This document shows positions 11,200 through 22,127 of a stretch of 64,000 nt of DNA, piece after piece; the stretch's first letter is position 1, and every line of letters starts with the position of its first letter. The notes under the pieces are model-generated. The model had not been told where the DNA came from, did no database searches, and worked only from the letters and a program-made list of their open reading frames with translations. The translations under genes and the position numbers were made by a program. The stretch covers positions 51,547,001 to 51,611,000 of the forward strand of contig NC_073630.1 of assembly GCF_029407905.1 (NCBI RefSeq). Direction: 5' to 3'. This DNA comes from Bubalus kerabau (Eukaryota; Chordata; Mammalia; Artiodactyla; Bovidae).

Positions 11200-12935
11200 C
11201 ATGTATATGTTTTATCAGTATAGCTTTTTATTAATGTAATCACTTTATCTGTGTATACAATCAATTTAATTATATTAACTTCATCATAGTTCATGTTTTT
11301 AAAAATTATAATATTAACTGAGTGGTAAAGGGAAAACAGTGGACTGATGGAGGGGAGCAAAAGTATTATCTACAGTGTTTTCTGTTGTAGACAGGCATGT
11401 CGAAGAGTGAGCCTATGCTATTTACATACATGTGACATAGAGAATGGGAGAGAGGAAGAGATAAATACAGTTTGATTGGATCAAATGAAACATAAAGATC
11501 AAATAAAAATTGAAATATCATAGGGGTTCTAGACTCTCTTTCTGTATTATATTTTGGTTTAGCATCCCCCAAATTTAAGATTCCATTTATAAATTTATAA
11601 TTATTCCTTTTCATGCTCAAAACCAACTAAGTTTTTGCTATCTCTTTTAATGCCATCAGCTTTTGCTTGAATTGGCCATCTAAGAGCATTTCAGGGTCAA
11701 AGTTATTAAAATATTTCTAAACAAGAAGTAAATTCCCATGAAGTCCCCAAGGTGTTGAATTTTAAGCAACTACATATATTATGGTATTTAGAACACTCTG
11801 ATTTTCATTTGTGCATATCCCAATCAGCATATGATCACAGCTGGAAAAGTGAACTTGAGTAATGAAATAAATGAGATGCCAAAGCAATAGTCTTTCTTAG
11901 AATGGAAGCCATTAGTTTAATTGCCACAGATGGATGGTAATCAGGTCTCAGAGTCCTGGTACTTGAAGTAGTCTTTCAAACCCTGAATATGAATTTAACG
12001 TTTTTTATATTCTTTGAGTGGTCATCAGAATGGAGCAAAAAAGAATATTCTCATGTTAAAAAGTGGTAAATGTACAATTTCCTGAGGGAATATTCCAGGA
12101 ATTGAGTTTTAAGTGATTCGTCAAAATTTTAGTTTAAGTTTATTATGCAACATGCAGTGGATGGCACTGTTTACCCAAGGTCTTCACCCGTAAAATGAAT
12201 ATTATCATAGTCGTCATCATTATCATCATCAATATCACTATTATCCTCATCACCTCTATCAGTAGTGTTGGGTTTACTGAGATAACAGATGTAAATCATT
12301 TATATCTCCTGATAGGTAGTGACCACACACAAAGGTTCTTCACGGATTCTTAAGTGAAAGTTGTATAATGTTGCTAAGTCTCAGATTCCCTATTTATAAC
12401 AGGCAGATTATAATGGCTGTTTTCAGGCTTTCAACAGTATTAAATTTGAATTGTGACTGAACTGTACAGTACATAAGCATTGCTTGACATGTAGAACCAG
12501 CTTTAAAATTGAACCCAACTTACTGAACTCAAAATTGAGTCAAAAATATTCTCACAAAGCAGATGGTCAAAGCTATGTAGAATCAGCTTTCAAGGGACAT
12601 TCATTCTCTAAAACCAAAAGTCAGTAGATGTGTATTCTTTTTTTCTCTATTGCATGAACCCTCCTTGCAATCCTATTATAGACAAATATTGAAAACATTT
12701 TTTTTAGTTTTATGAGAAACATCTCAAAACAGTAAATCTTAAAAAAAAAAAAATCCAATGAACAAGAGAAGAATTTAGAGTTATTTAAAATGCAATATGT
12801 TTCCATATATCTTCAACATTTCATCAAATCCCATCCTTAGTTCTTTCTTGACTCAGTTCCCTTAGTTCTTTCTTTCCCTTAGTTCTTTTCTTGAACTTAG
12901 CATTAAGAAGACAAATTTTTCATCTCAGAGAGGTA
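11200..12935. other. Non-coding DNA with an imperfect ATC repeat
   Basis: An imperfect (ATC)n tract lies at about 12206-12252. A possible very old MIR remnant lies around 12370-12480. Otherwise nothing was recognised. Confidence 0.45.
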
Positions 12936-12939
12936 TAAT

Positions 12940-13165
12940 AGAAAGAGCAAGGACTTTGGAGTCAGACTAGCCATGTTTATAATTCCATTGTCATGTAAAG
13001 ATGTAAAACATACCATCATGTAAAGATACAAGTCATAATCTTGTATCTTTTACATATGTACCATTACATATCTACCTATCACGAGATATGTTAAATGTTA
13101 ACTGAGTCAAATCTCAGTTTTCTTTTCTATAAAATGTGGCTAAAAGTACCAGTACTGTTATGTTC
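12940..13165 (+). repeat. MIR SINE relic with internal AT-rich expansion
   Basis: The MIR head 'aagagcaaggactttggagtcagac' is at 12944-12968 and the MIR middle 'aaatctcagttttcttttctataaaatgtggc' is at about 13109-13140. A locally duplicated 'catgtaaagat' sits between them. Confidence 0.65.
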
Positions 13166-13173
13166 TATAAGGA

Positions 13174-13195
13174 TTCAGTTCAGTTCAGTTCAGTT
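13174..13195 (-). repeat. Orphan (TCAGT)n tail
   Basis: Four copies of CAGTT occur with no BovB body next to them. The unit is the reverse complement of the BovB 3' tail repeat seen at 50147 and 61245. It may be an extremely 5'-truncated BovB insertion or a chance pentamer array. Confidence 0.4.
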
Positions 13196-14284
13196 GGGTT
13201 ACATATAATATATATTAAATACCTAACAATTACTAATTCAGTTATAGCTCTCATAACTCTAATTTCATGTTAAAATATACCCTGTTTCTATTTGTTACTC
13301 AGTTGTTCCATAGATCAAATACTTTAGGAGCAATTATTGAGACACTTCCTTCATAGACGGTTTTCAAGGTAAATTGCCTGGTTACTAACTTCACTCAGTT
13401 ACTTCACTTTCCTCAATCTCCCTCCAGGATGGAAGACTATGAAAAAGGCAGTCAGTGACTTTACACAGGTAGGCATTAGACATTTGAAAGAGAGTTTCTT
13501 AAAACTCTGTTTCCTAAGCTGAATGTAGAAAATAATCTATTTTCTTTCTAAAATGTAAGATCTAGGCCTTAAAAGCTAGAATATTCAGAATTTCAGAAAT
13601 GATGAATTTTACCTCTCAGAAAAATTTGAACTCCCTTTCCTTCCAGGCTTTACTTTCTGCAAGTCTATGCTGTCCTCCTCAGAATATTTTCTTTTCTTCA
13701 ACCCCATTCCCGCCTAGACAAGACCTTGTCTTCCTTCAGGTCTGTTTCATAATAATGGTCATAGATGTAATTATTTTATTCACATATTTACTCCCTGATG
13801 ATATGCCCACGAGAGCCAAGGAGAGCTTGTGTGTTTTCCCATTTTTAAAAACAGCACAGGAACAGCACCACATACACCCCAGTCATTTTATAAATACTTG
13901 ATGAGTTGGCACTGGCAGAAATAGAGAAAGGGTGAATTAGGAGTGCCAGTTTTCATGTGTCCTGTCCTGAGGTCTTCATTTATTCTTTGACTTATCTTTC
14001 TGGTACAGTTACATTGGCATCATTTTTCTTTTCTCATAAAATAAAACCAAACAATAAGAGAGAAGCTTAAGATAATATTCTAGTAAAAATTGCTTCAACT
14101 AAAATATAATTGAGTAAATGTAAAATAAAATTTACTTATATAGGTCATAGAATTTTAGTTTTACCTCCAAAGGTCAACTTCTTAATCTCTTTGGAAGTTT
14201 GATTATTACTTTTATTAAAAGAAGTAAAGAAAATGACACCTTCAAAGGCCAATTTAATTACTTTAGTACTTATGTTATTTTTCC
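13196..14284. other. Non-coding DNA, nothing recognised
   Basis: The stretch includes a 100-codon frame at 13599-13901 with no recognisable domain, in slightly pyrimidine-rich DNA. No repeat family was identified. Confidence 0.45.
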
Positions 14285-14455
14285 AGATCAGCCTCTACTG
14301 TGTGATTTGGGACAAGTAATTAATTTCTCTGTGACCAAGCCCTTGCCTATAAAATGGAGGAAGAATAGAACTTACCTCATAGAATTTTTAAGAGGTTAAA
14401 ATGATTTAATATATATAAAGTATTTATATAAAGTATTATGATTGTTGTTAGCTTT
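14285..14455 (+). repeat. MIR SINE relic
   Basis: The sequence 'ctgtgtgatttgggacaagtaattaatttctctgtg' followed by 'ataaaatggaggaagaatag' and 'acctcatagaatttttaagagg' matches the MIR core in order. Confidence 0.7.
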
Positions 14456-15996
14456 TAAAGAATTATAGTACTTGACACTATCCCTCTTCAATTTTTTAGA
14501 TATGACACTTGCACCATCAAGAAACTTATGCATCTTGTCATTTTACTTCTCTGGTAAAAATATATATTAAATGAGTTAGCCTTCACTTTTTAGTAACTAA
14601 TTTCCTCATGGTAGTTTAAACATTGGGCATATTTAATTTGCTTGAAATATAGGAAAGCTTAAAACTCAACAAAGGTTTTGCCCTTTGTGTACTGTGGGTT
14701 AAACTACATGAAATAGTCTGGTTTTATTGGTGACTATAGCAAATACTACACCTGATTCCTTATATTGGGAATTAGTTAGTCCCTTAATGAGCTTTCAGTA
14801 ACAGTTTGGTTTACCGAATAGCAACCTAAAAGATGGACAACCTGCTCCAGTGGTATCTGAACATCATGCTGGACTACGGAAGATTCTGAAACAACTGCAG
14901 TACCAATCAGCAGAACGTATCCAAAATGTTAATTCAAGAAAGTCAGATAAAAGTTTAATTTAAGATCTATTTCCAGTGAGACAGGTGTAGGATGAAAGGA
15001 TTGAACAAAGAATGGTGAAGCATCCAGGCACCAGCAGGTGCTGGACACTTTACTACCTGTTTGCCCAAAGGAGCAATGTGATATAGGGGAATGAGGGGAA
15101 TCTAGGGCCTGGTGAGAGTGGCAGTTGTGGGAATTTCATGCCCAAGGCAGAGGAAACCAGTCACCATAAAAACTGCTCCATGGCAAGAAAGAGAGAAAAG
15201 ATTAAATTCTGTCTGTCTCTCTCTTTCTCTTTCCCTCTTCCTTTCTTTCTTCTTTTCTCTCTGTCTCTCCAGCACACCAATTCTCTGCTTCTGCCTCTAT
15301 AGCCAAATCAAAACTGAGGATGGGGAACTTGGGATACTGGGAATGATGCAGTCTGTAGAAGTCAACACCCTGCAGCCTAGAGCAAGGTGTAGATGGGAGC
15401 TCAGAGAAAGCATGTGATGTGCAAAGGGAGCTAAGTCAGCCCAACCACCTTCTGGTCAATTTTGTAATTTTAAGGTACCTTTATATTATATTAAATGAAT
15501 TCAGTTATGTCTCTACTTAAAATAGAATTTGTATAATCAATAAATGTGAATAGGAAGAAAACATACCTATATGTGTATGCTACAATTTGTATGACAGCTT
15601 GTGTGACTAAAAATAATGCAGGAATATTTTTATTTCCCGGTAAACTAAAAGTATTTGCAAATGGAATTCAGTTATTTTCTATATTAAGATTTTAAACATA
15701 CTTTCAATATTACCTTGGCAGGCCACTCTCTTTGAGTGTTTATGTTTCCCTTATGTTTATAAGCATATACTTATCAGGTCTTTTGGTTTTAACAGGGTGA
15801 TACATATTACAGATGCTTATGCTATAATTTTGTGCAGTTTTGCCCTTTATCATTCATGCCTGCAAGAATTTTCATTATTGATTAAGGCTCAGGACTATCA
15901 ATGTTTAGGACCAGAACAGAAAGGCAGCACATAGCGAATACTGACACATTTTTGTGGTTATCTTGCACAATTCTAATAGTACTAATCCCCATTCCC
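14456..15996. other. Non-coding DNA with a polypyrimidine tract
   Basis: A CT-rich stretch of about 60 bp lies at 15211-15270. The flanking 14830-15450 is less AT-rich and looks like an old unclassified repeat. The 101-codon frame at 15112-15417 crosses the polypyrimidine tract (a Ser/Leu/Phe run) and is not a credible protein. Confidence 0.45.
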
Positions 15997-16205
15997 TGTG
16001 TGTGCTTAGTCATGTCCGACTCTTTGCAATCCCATGGACTGTGACCCACGAGGCTCCTCTATCCATGGGATTTTCCAAGCAAGAATACTGGAGTGGGTTG
16101 CCATTTCCTACTCCAAGGAATGTTCCTGACCCAGGGATGGAATCTCACCTTTTGCATTTCCTGCATTGGCAGGTGGATTTTTCACCACTAGCGCAACCTG
16201 GGAAT
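15997..16205 (-). mobile_element. Bov-tA SINE, minus strand
   Basis: Reverse-complement BovA tail ('tgcttagtcatgtccgac'), body ('agcaagaatactggagtggg') and tRNA-like head ('tttttcaccactagcgcaac') occur in order. Mutations are moderate. Target duplications are not clear. The 86-codon frame at 15954-16214 is this SINE read backwards. Confidence 0.9.
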
Positions 16206-16422
16206 GTATTATAAGATCATCAAATTCACATAATTTTTTCTTTTGATTCCATGGCAAGGCTAATTTTAGATCATAAAAACATGGAATTAAATTAAGGAAA
16301 TACTGTTATCCCAATAAATTAGTGATTTATCATATAATAGATATATTTGAATATGTATAAATATATTCAATCTGAATTTTATTTTATAAGAAAAGAAATG
16401 ATAGCCTAAGCTTATGAGTGTG

Positions 16423-16610
16423 TAAAAAGAAGTGAAGTGAAAAGCAAAGGAGAAAAGGAAAAATATACCCATTTGAATGCAGAGTTCCAAAGAATAGCAA
16501 GGAGAGATAAGAAAGCTTTCCTCAGTGATCAGTGCAAAGAAATAGAGGAAACCATAGAATGGGAAAGACTAGAGATCTCTTCAAGAAAATCAGAGATACC
16601 AAGGGAACAT
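16423..16610 (+). mobile_element. BovB LINE, segment 1 of 3 (nested locus)
   Basis: This is the most upstream BovB sequence in the window. It encodes the region just before the reverse transcriptase domain (translation includes NAEFQRIARRDKKAFLSDQC), open from 16437. The element is 5'-truncated. Diverged flanks atgagtgtg (16414-16422) and atgattgtg (19730-19738) may be its target duplication. It is interrupted after 16610 by a Bov-tA SINE. Confidence 0.88.
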
Positions 16611-16836
16611 TGCTTCCCTGGTGGCTCAGATGGTAAAGCGTCTGCCTGCAGTACGGGAGACCTGGGTTCAATCCCTGGGTAGGGAACATCCCCTGGAGAA
16701 AGGAAATGGCAACCTACTCCAGGACTCTTGCCTGGAAAATTCCATGGACTGAGGAGCCTGGTAGGCTACAGTCCATTGGGTAGCAAGAGTTGGACACAAC
16801 TGAGCAACTTCACATTCACTTTCACTTTCACTTTTC
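16611..16836 (+). mobile_element. Bov-tA SINE inserted in BovB
   Basis: This is a near-complete Bov-tA. The A box 'tggctcagatgg' is at 16622-16633, the B box 'ggttcaatccc' at 16665-16675, then the BovA body and an 'ACTTTCACTTTCACTTTTC' tail. It interrupts BovB: 'aagggaacat' at 16601-16610 is repeated as 'aagggaatat' at 16837-16846, the duplicated target, after which the BovB frame resumes. The SINE is therefore younger than this BovB copy. Confidence 0.95.
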
Positions 16837-17409
16837 AAGGGAATATTTCATGCAAAGATGGGCTCAATAAAGAATAAAAATGGTATGGACCTAACAGAAA
16901 CAGATGATATTAAGAAGAGGTGGTAAGAACACACAGAAGAACTGTACAAAAATAATCTTCATGACCCAGATAATCATGATGGTGTGATCACACACCTAGA
17001 GTCAGACATCCTGGAATGTGAAGTCAAGTGGGCCTTAAGAAGCATCACTACAAACAAAGCTAGTGGAGGTGATGGAATTCCAGTTGAGCTATTTCAACTC
17101 CTAAGAGATGATGCTGTGAAAGTGCTGCCCTCAATATGCCAGCAAATTTGGAAAACTCAGCAGTGGCCACACTGGAAAAGGTCAGTATTCATTCCAATCC
17201 CAAAGAAAGGCAATGCCAAAAAATGCTCAGGCTACCGCACAACTGCACTCATCTCACACACTAGTAAAGTAATGCTCAAAATTCTGCAAGCCAGGCTTCA
17301 ACAATATGTGAACCATGAACTTCCAGATGTTCAAGCTGATTTTAGAAAAGGCAGAGGAATCAGAGATAATATTGCCAACATCTGCTGGATCATTGAAAAA
17401 GCAAGAGAG
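16837..17409 (+). pseudogene. BovB LINE, segment 2: RT fingers region
   Basis: The frame at 16984-17409 is open and encodes the N-terminal part of the RTE-clade reverse transcriptase. It includes NKASGGDGIPVELFQ, the FIPIPKKGNAK block and QADFRKGRGIRDNI. The frame stops being BovB at 17409, where an L1 is inserted. The last 15 bp, gaaaaagcaagagag (17395-17409), are repeated at 18613-18627 after the L1 and form its target duplication. The ORF start called at 16984 is only the first start codon in the frame and is not a biological start. Confidence 0.92.
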
Positions 17410-17413
17410 GTGG

Positions 17414-18259
17414 GTCCTCTATGACCCACCTCCCAGAATATTGGAAATAAAAGCAAAAATAAACAAATGGGACCTAATTAACCTTAAAAGCTTCTGCACA
17501 TCAAAGGAAACTATTAGCAAGGTGAAAAGACAGCCTTCAGAATGGGAGAAGATAATAGCAAATGAAGCAACTGACAAACAACTAATCTCGAGAATATACA
17601 AGCAACTCCTACAGCTCAACTCCAGAAAAATAAATGACCCAATCAAAAAATGGGCCAAAGAACTAAATAGACATTTCTCCAAAGAAGACATACAGATGGA
17701 TAACAAACACATGAAAAGATGCTCAACATCACTCATTATCAGAGAAATGCAAATCAAAACCACTATGAGGTACCATTTCACACCAGTCAGAATGGCTGTG
17801 ATCCAAAAGTCTACAAGTAATGAATGCTGGAGAGGGTGTGGAGAAAAGGGAACCCTCTTCCACTGTTGGTGGGAATGCAAACTAGTACAGCCACTATGGA
17901 GAACAGTGTGGAGATTCCTTAAAAAACTGGAAATAGACCTGCCTTATGATCCAGCAATCCCACTGCTGGGCATACACACTGAGGAAACCAGAAGGGAAAG
18001 AGACACGTGTACCCCAATGTTCATCGCAGCACTGTTTATAATAGCCAGGATGTGGAAGCAACCTAGATGTCCATCAGCAGATGAATGGATAAGAAAGCGG
18101 TGGTACATATACACAATGGAGTATTATTCAGCCATTAAAAAGAATACATTTGAATCAGTTCTAATGAGGTGGATGAAACTGGAGCCTATTATACAGAGTG
18201 AAGTAAGCCAGAAAGAAAAACACCAATACAGTATAGTAATGCATATATATGGAATTTAG
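17414..18259 (+). pseudogene. L1 ORF2 C-terminal fragment
   Basis: This open frame covers the C-terminal third of L1 ORF2p, downstream of the reverse transcriptase catalytic core. It runs from YDPPPRILEIKAKINKWD to the natural stop after MHIYGI. It contains the Cys/His-rich segment CWRGCGEKGTLFHCWWEC at about 17827-17880, the family's C-terminal zinc-knuckle-like motif. There are no frameshifts or stops in some 280 codons. Upstream codons back to 17315 are BovB in the wrong frame, so the apparent 314-codon ORF is chimeric and has no biological start. Confidence 0.9.
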
Positions 18260-18598
18260 AAAGATGGTAACAATAACCCTGTGTACGAGACAGCAAAAGA
18301 GACACTGATGTATAGAACAGTCTTATGGACTCTGTGGGAGAGGGAGAGGGTGGGAAGATTTGGGAGAATGGCATTGAAACATGTAAAATATCATGTATGA
18401 AATGAGTTGCCAGTCCAGGTTCGATGCACGATACTGGATGCTTGGGGCTGGTGCACTGGGACGACCCAGAGGGATGGAATGGGGAGGGAGGAGGGAGGAG
18501 GGTTCAGGATGGGGAACACATGTATACCTGTGGCAGATTCATTTTGATATTTGGCAAAACTAATACAGTTATGTTAAGTTTAAAAATAAAATAAAATT
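18260..18598 (+). other. L1 3' UTR with two G-quadruplex motifs
   Basis: The 3' UTR ends in the 'ggcaaaactaatacag' and AATAAAATAAAAT blocks typical of ruminant L1. Two G4-type motifs occur on the plus strand: 18336-18354 (four G3 runs, loops 3, 3, 1) and 18481-18502 (a G4 run followed by three G3 runs with loops of 1-2). G-rich 3' UTRs are a known property of mammalian L1. Confidence 0.85.
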
Positions 18599-18612
18599 AA
18601 AAAAAAAAAAAA

Positions 18613-19729
18613 GAAAAAGCAAGAGAGTTCCAGAAAAACATGTATTTCTGTTTTATTGACGATGCCAAAGCCTTTGACTGTGTGGATCACAAGAAACTGG
18701 AAAATTCTGAAAGAAATGGGAATACCAGACCACCTGACCTGCCTCTTGAGAAATCTGTATGCAGGTCAGGAAGCAGCAGTTTTAACTGGCCATGGAACAA
18801 CAGACTGGTTCCAAACAGGAAAAAGAGTACATCAAGGCTGTATATTGTCACCCTGCTTATTTTCCTTATATGCAGAGTACGTCATGAGAAACGCTGAGCT
18901 GGGTGAAGCACAAGCTAGAATCAAGATTGCCGAGAAAAATATCAATAATCTCAGATATGTAGATGACACCACCCTTATGGCAGAAAGTGAAGAAGAAGTA
19001 AAGAGCCTCTTGATGAAAGTGAAAGAGGAGAGGGAAATGTTGGCTTTAAACAACATTCAGAAAACTAAGATCATGGCATCCAGTCCCATCAATTCATGGG
19101 AAATAGATGGGGAAACAGTGGCTGACTTTGTTTTTTTGGGCTCCAAAATCACTGCAGACGGTCAGTGCAGCCATAAAATTAAAAGACACTTACTTTTTGG
19201 AAGGAAAGTTATGACCAACCTAGACAGCATATTAAAGGCAGAGACATTACTTTTCCAACAAAGGTCTGTCTGGTGGCTATGGTTTTTCTAGTAGTAATGT
19301 ATGGATGTGAAAGCTGGACTACAAAGAAAGCTGAGTGCTGAAGAATTGATGCTTTTGAACTGTGGTGTTGGAGAAGACTCTTGAGAGTCCCTTGGACTGC
19401 AAGGAGATCCAACCAGTCCATCCTAAAGGAAATCAGTCCTGAATATTCATTGTAAGTCCTGATGCTGAAGCTGAAGCTCCAATACTTTGGCCACCTGATG
19501 CAAAGAACTGACTCATTTGAAAAGACCCTGATGCTGGGAAAGATTGAAGGCAGGAGGAGAAGGGGACGACAGAGGATGAAATGGTTTGATGGCATCACCG
19601 ACTCAATGGAGATGTATTTGAGCAAACTCCGGGAGTTAGTGATGGATAGGTTCGCCTGGTGTGCTGTGGTCCATGGGGTTGCAAAGAGTCAGACACTACT
19701 GAGCAACTGAACTGAACTGAACTGAACTG
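18613..19729 (+). pseudogene. BovB LINE, segment 3: RT palm to 3' end
   Basis: After the L1, BovB resumes at the same codon. It carries motif A (FIDDAKAFDCVDH, where other copies have FIDYAKAFD) and motif C, which reads YVDD rather than the usual YADD, near 18957-18968. A 2-nt loss near 18695 relative to the other copies shifts the frame from the 18640 to the 18656 ORF. The C-terminal part (WCWRRL, KLKLQYFGHLMQRTDSFEKT) follows in broken frames. It ends with the (CTGAA)n tail at about 19706-19729. It belongs to the older 3' subtype. Confidence 0.92.
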
Positions 19730-19738
19730 ATGATTGTG

Positions 19739-20355
19739 GTTAATGCCAATGGATAATCTATTTAGGTTTCGGTGCTTTTTGGCTCAAGACCTTTATCACT
19801 CCTAAAAATTTCTGAACATGGACAGAGTGGTTTTTTTCATGTAGGTTAAAGCTATTAATATTTGGGGGTTAGAACTAAAACTGAGAATATTTAAACACAT
19901 TCATTTATTTATTTCAAAATGATGATAAACATGTACTAATACCTTTAACATATTTTTTTGGAAATATATTACCAAAACAGAAACAAGTTAAATTAATAGT
20001 AACAGTGACATTCTTTTACATTTTTGCAAATCATTTTGATCTGTGCCTTGATAAAAGATATCTGGACTCTCATATATACATCTCCATTCAGTCTACAGTG
20101 TATGTCCTCTGCAGTACACTTGGTTGAAATTTGTTGGAGAAAATCTGACTTCACAGATAAATCAATTAGAAATACAAAACCTTTTGGACTCTGAAAGGTT
20201 CTTGAGGACTCCCAAAGCCTCATGGCACCACACTAAGCTTTAGGTCATTTTTCTCAATATAAATAGTCATGGAGAACAATGGACTGGTTTCCTTGAACCC
20301 TAATCTCCTAATAATTGGTTGGAAAGAACAACAATGTTACAGAAAATATACATGC
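19739..20355. other. Non-coding DNA, nothing recognised
   Basis: AT-rich, with no repeat family or gene identified. Confidence 0.5.
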
Positions 20356-20545
20356 ATTTTTTCACTTAGTAATCACACAACCCTATACATGAGATGGGTA
20401 TGATAACGCCCAGATTTTCACTGCTAAACTAGAAACACATAGAGGAGCATGTCTAAAATCACAACTAATTTGAAGAGAAGGAGAGATTTGGATCATGTCT
20501 GTTTGATTTCAAAGACCAAGCTCTGTCCATTCTACCATCCTAAGG
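20356..20545 (-). repeat. MIR SINE relic, minus strand
   Basis: The order 'ttttcacttagtaatcacacaaccctatacatgagatgggtatgat', then 'ctaaaatcacaactaatttg' and 'tgatttcaaagaccaagctctgtccattctaccat' mirrors the reversed MIR consensus. Confidence 0.65.
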
Positions 20546-21330
20546 AAAATTCTGTTCCTTAGCAGCACTGACTGGTGGAAATTGAGAAGGGGATATTTTC
20601 AACTGTCAGTGTTGTTGTTTTACTTTCATATATGACTTTTCTTACAGAATATTTTCCTTCCACTGCCTATATGTGTTTTTTCTTTTACCACTGTTCTTGT
20701 TCTTTACTGTGATTTTTCCAATATTATTTGCAAAAAAATACTTAAGTTACAACTACATGGTTAACAAGTTTGTCTTTGGTGAGCACAAAATTATATTTAT
20801 CCTTAGTTTTTACATAATTTCAATACACATGCCTTATTTCTTTGAATATATCATATGTATAAAGAAGCTAGAAATGAGCTTTTCTTCTTCCTTATCAGCA
20901 GATCGTGTCCTCTCTCTCTACTAGCATCTCTAATTTCCCATACAATTGATTATTACAAAATTCCAACTCTTCCTAATACCTTGCCTTAGAAGGTACTGCT
21001 ATAGGGGTGTACTTTTCTCAGTTCAGAAGACCAGGTAACCTCCTATTCCAAGGGCATGAAAACAGTGACTATTCACTTGAGAACAGAGAATCCATGGTCA
21101 TATCTTTCAGTCTAATTCCAGTAACAATCTTATAGAAAATATCCTTTCACTGATTCCATAAGCTTTCACTGCCACCACTGCATATCAATCCCTGACTATT
21201 AAAGTATTTTCCCCTTAAAATACACATGTCCATGAGGTTGGATTTGAAGGATTTAATAATAATTAGTTGTAATTCACTTTTATGAATTCAGAGATATCAT
21301 CAAACATTTTATGCCATTTGACTCTGTGTA
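20546..21330. other. Non-coding DNA, nothing recognised
   Basis: The 83-codon frame at 20673-20924 is Phe/Ile/Leu-rich from T-rich DNA and has no recognisable domain. Confidence 0.5.
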
Positions 21331-21341
21331 TGTTACTTTTT

Positions 21342-22116
21342 GACACCACCCTTAGGACAGAAAGTGAAGAGGAACTAAAAAGCCTCTTGATGAAGGTGAA
21401 AGAGAGTGAAAAAGTTGGCTTAAAGATCAACATTCAGAAAACTAAGATCATGGCATCTTGTCCCATCATTTCATGGGAAATAGATAGGGAAACAGTGGAA
21501 ACAGTGTCAGACTTTATTTTTTTGGACTCCAAAATCACTGCAGATGGTGACTGCAGCCATGAAATTAAAAGAGGCTTACTTCTTGGAAGGAAAGTTATGA
21601 CCAACCTAGATAGCATATTGAAAAGCAGAGACATTACTTTGCCAATAAAGGTCCGTCTAGTCAAGGCTATGGTTTTTCCAGTAGTCATGTATGGATGTGA
21701 GAGTTGGACTGTGAAGAAGGCCGAGGGCCGAAGAATTGATGCTTTTGAACTGTGGTGTTGGAGAAGACTCTTTGAGAGTCCCTTGGACTGCAAGGAGATC
21801 CAGCCAGTCCATTCTGAAGGAGATCAGCCCTGGGATTTCTTTGGAAGGAATGATGCTAAAGCTGAAACTCCAGTACTTTGGCCACCTCATGCGAAGAGTT
21901 GACTCATTGGAAAAGGCTCTGATGCTGGGAGGGATTGGGGGCAGGAGGAGAAGGGGATGACAGAGGATGAGATGGCTAGATGGCATCACTGACTCAATGG
22001 ACGTGAGTCTGAGTGAACTCTGGGAGTTGGTGATGGACAGGGAGGCCTGGCGTGCTGCGATTCATGGGGTCACAAAGAGTCAGACACGACTGAGCGACTG
22101 AACTGAACTGAACTGA
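21342..22116 (+). mobile_element. BovB LINE 3' fragment, young subtype
   Basis: The copy is 775 bp and 5'-truncated just after the YADD motif. It is flanked by tgttacttttt at 21331-21341 and 22117-22127. The frame is open from the junction to about 21770, encoding TESEEELKSLLMKVK and the MYGCESWTVKKAEGRRIDAFELWCWRRL block with the Trp intact. One Glu codon is missing in KVKESEK. A 1-nt T insertion near 21772 shifts the frame. Diagnostic 3' features are ggattggggg and gacgtgagtctgagtg. The tail is (CTGAA)n. Confidence 0.94.
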
Positions 22117-22127
22117 TGTTACTTTTT

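Larger units (their letters stand above)
17410..18612 (+). mobile_element. Ruminant L1 (L1_BT-like), 5'-truncated, inserted in BovB
   Basis: The insertion is 1.2 kb. It carries the last ~280 codons of ORF2, a ~330-bp 3' UTR and a poly(A) run at 18599-18612. It is bounded by the 15-bp duplication gaaaaagcaagagag (17395-17409 and 18613-18627). The bottom-strand nick context reads TTTTTC/AATG, close to the L1 endonuclease preference. The coding tail is intact to its stop, which suggests a young copy. It lies in the same orientation as its BovB host. Confidence 0.95.

Noticed and set aside
15112..15417. 101-codon Ser/Leu-rich frame
   Set aside because: Generated by the polypyrimidine tract at 15211-15270, with no domain or homology that I recognise.
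16611..16690. tRNA gene suggested by A and B boxes
   Set aside because: The boxes belong to the tRNA-Glu-derived head of a Bov-tA SINE. The cloverleaf is not maintained and the BovA body follows directly.
17419..17880. Minus-strand 153-codon frame as a membrane protein
   Set aside because: It is the antisense shadow of the L1 ORF2 C-terminus. Its hydrophobicity comes from reversed Lys/Asn codons.
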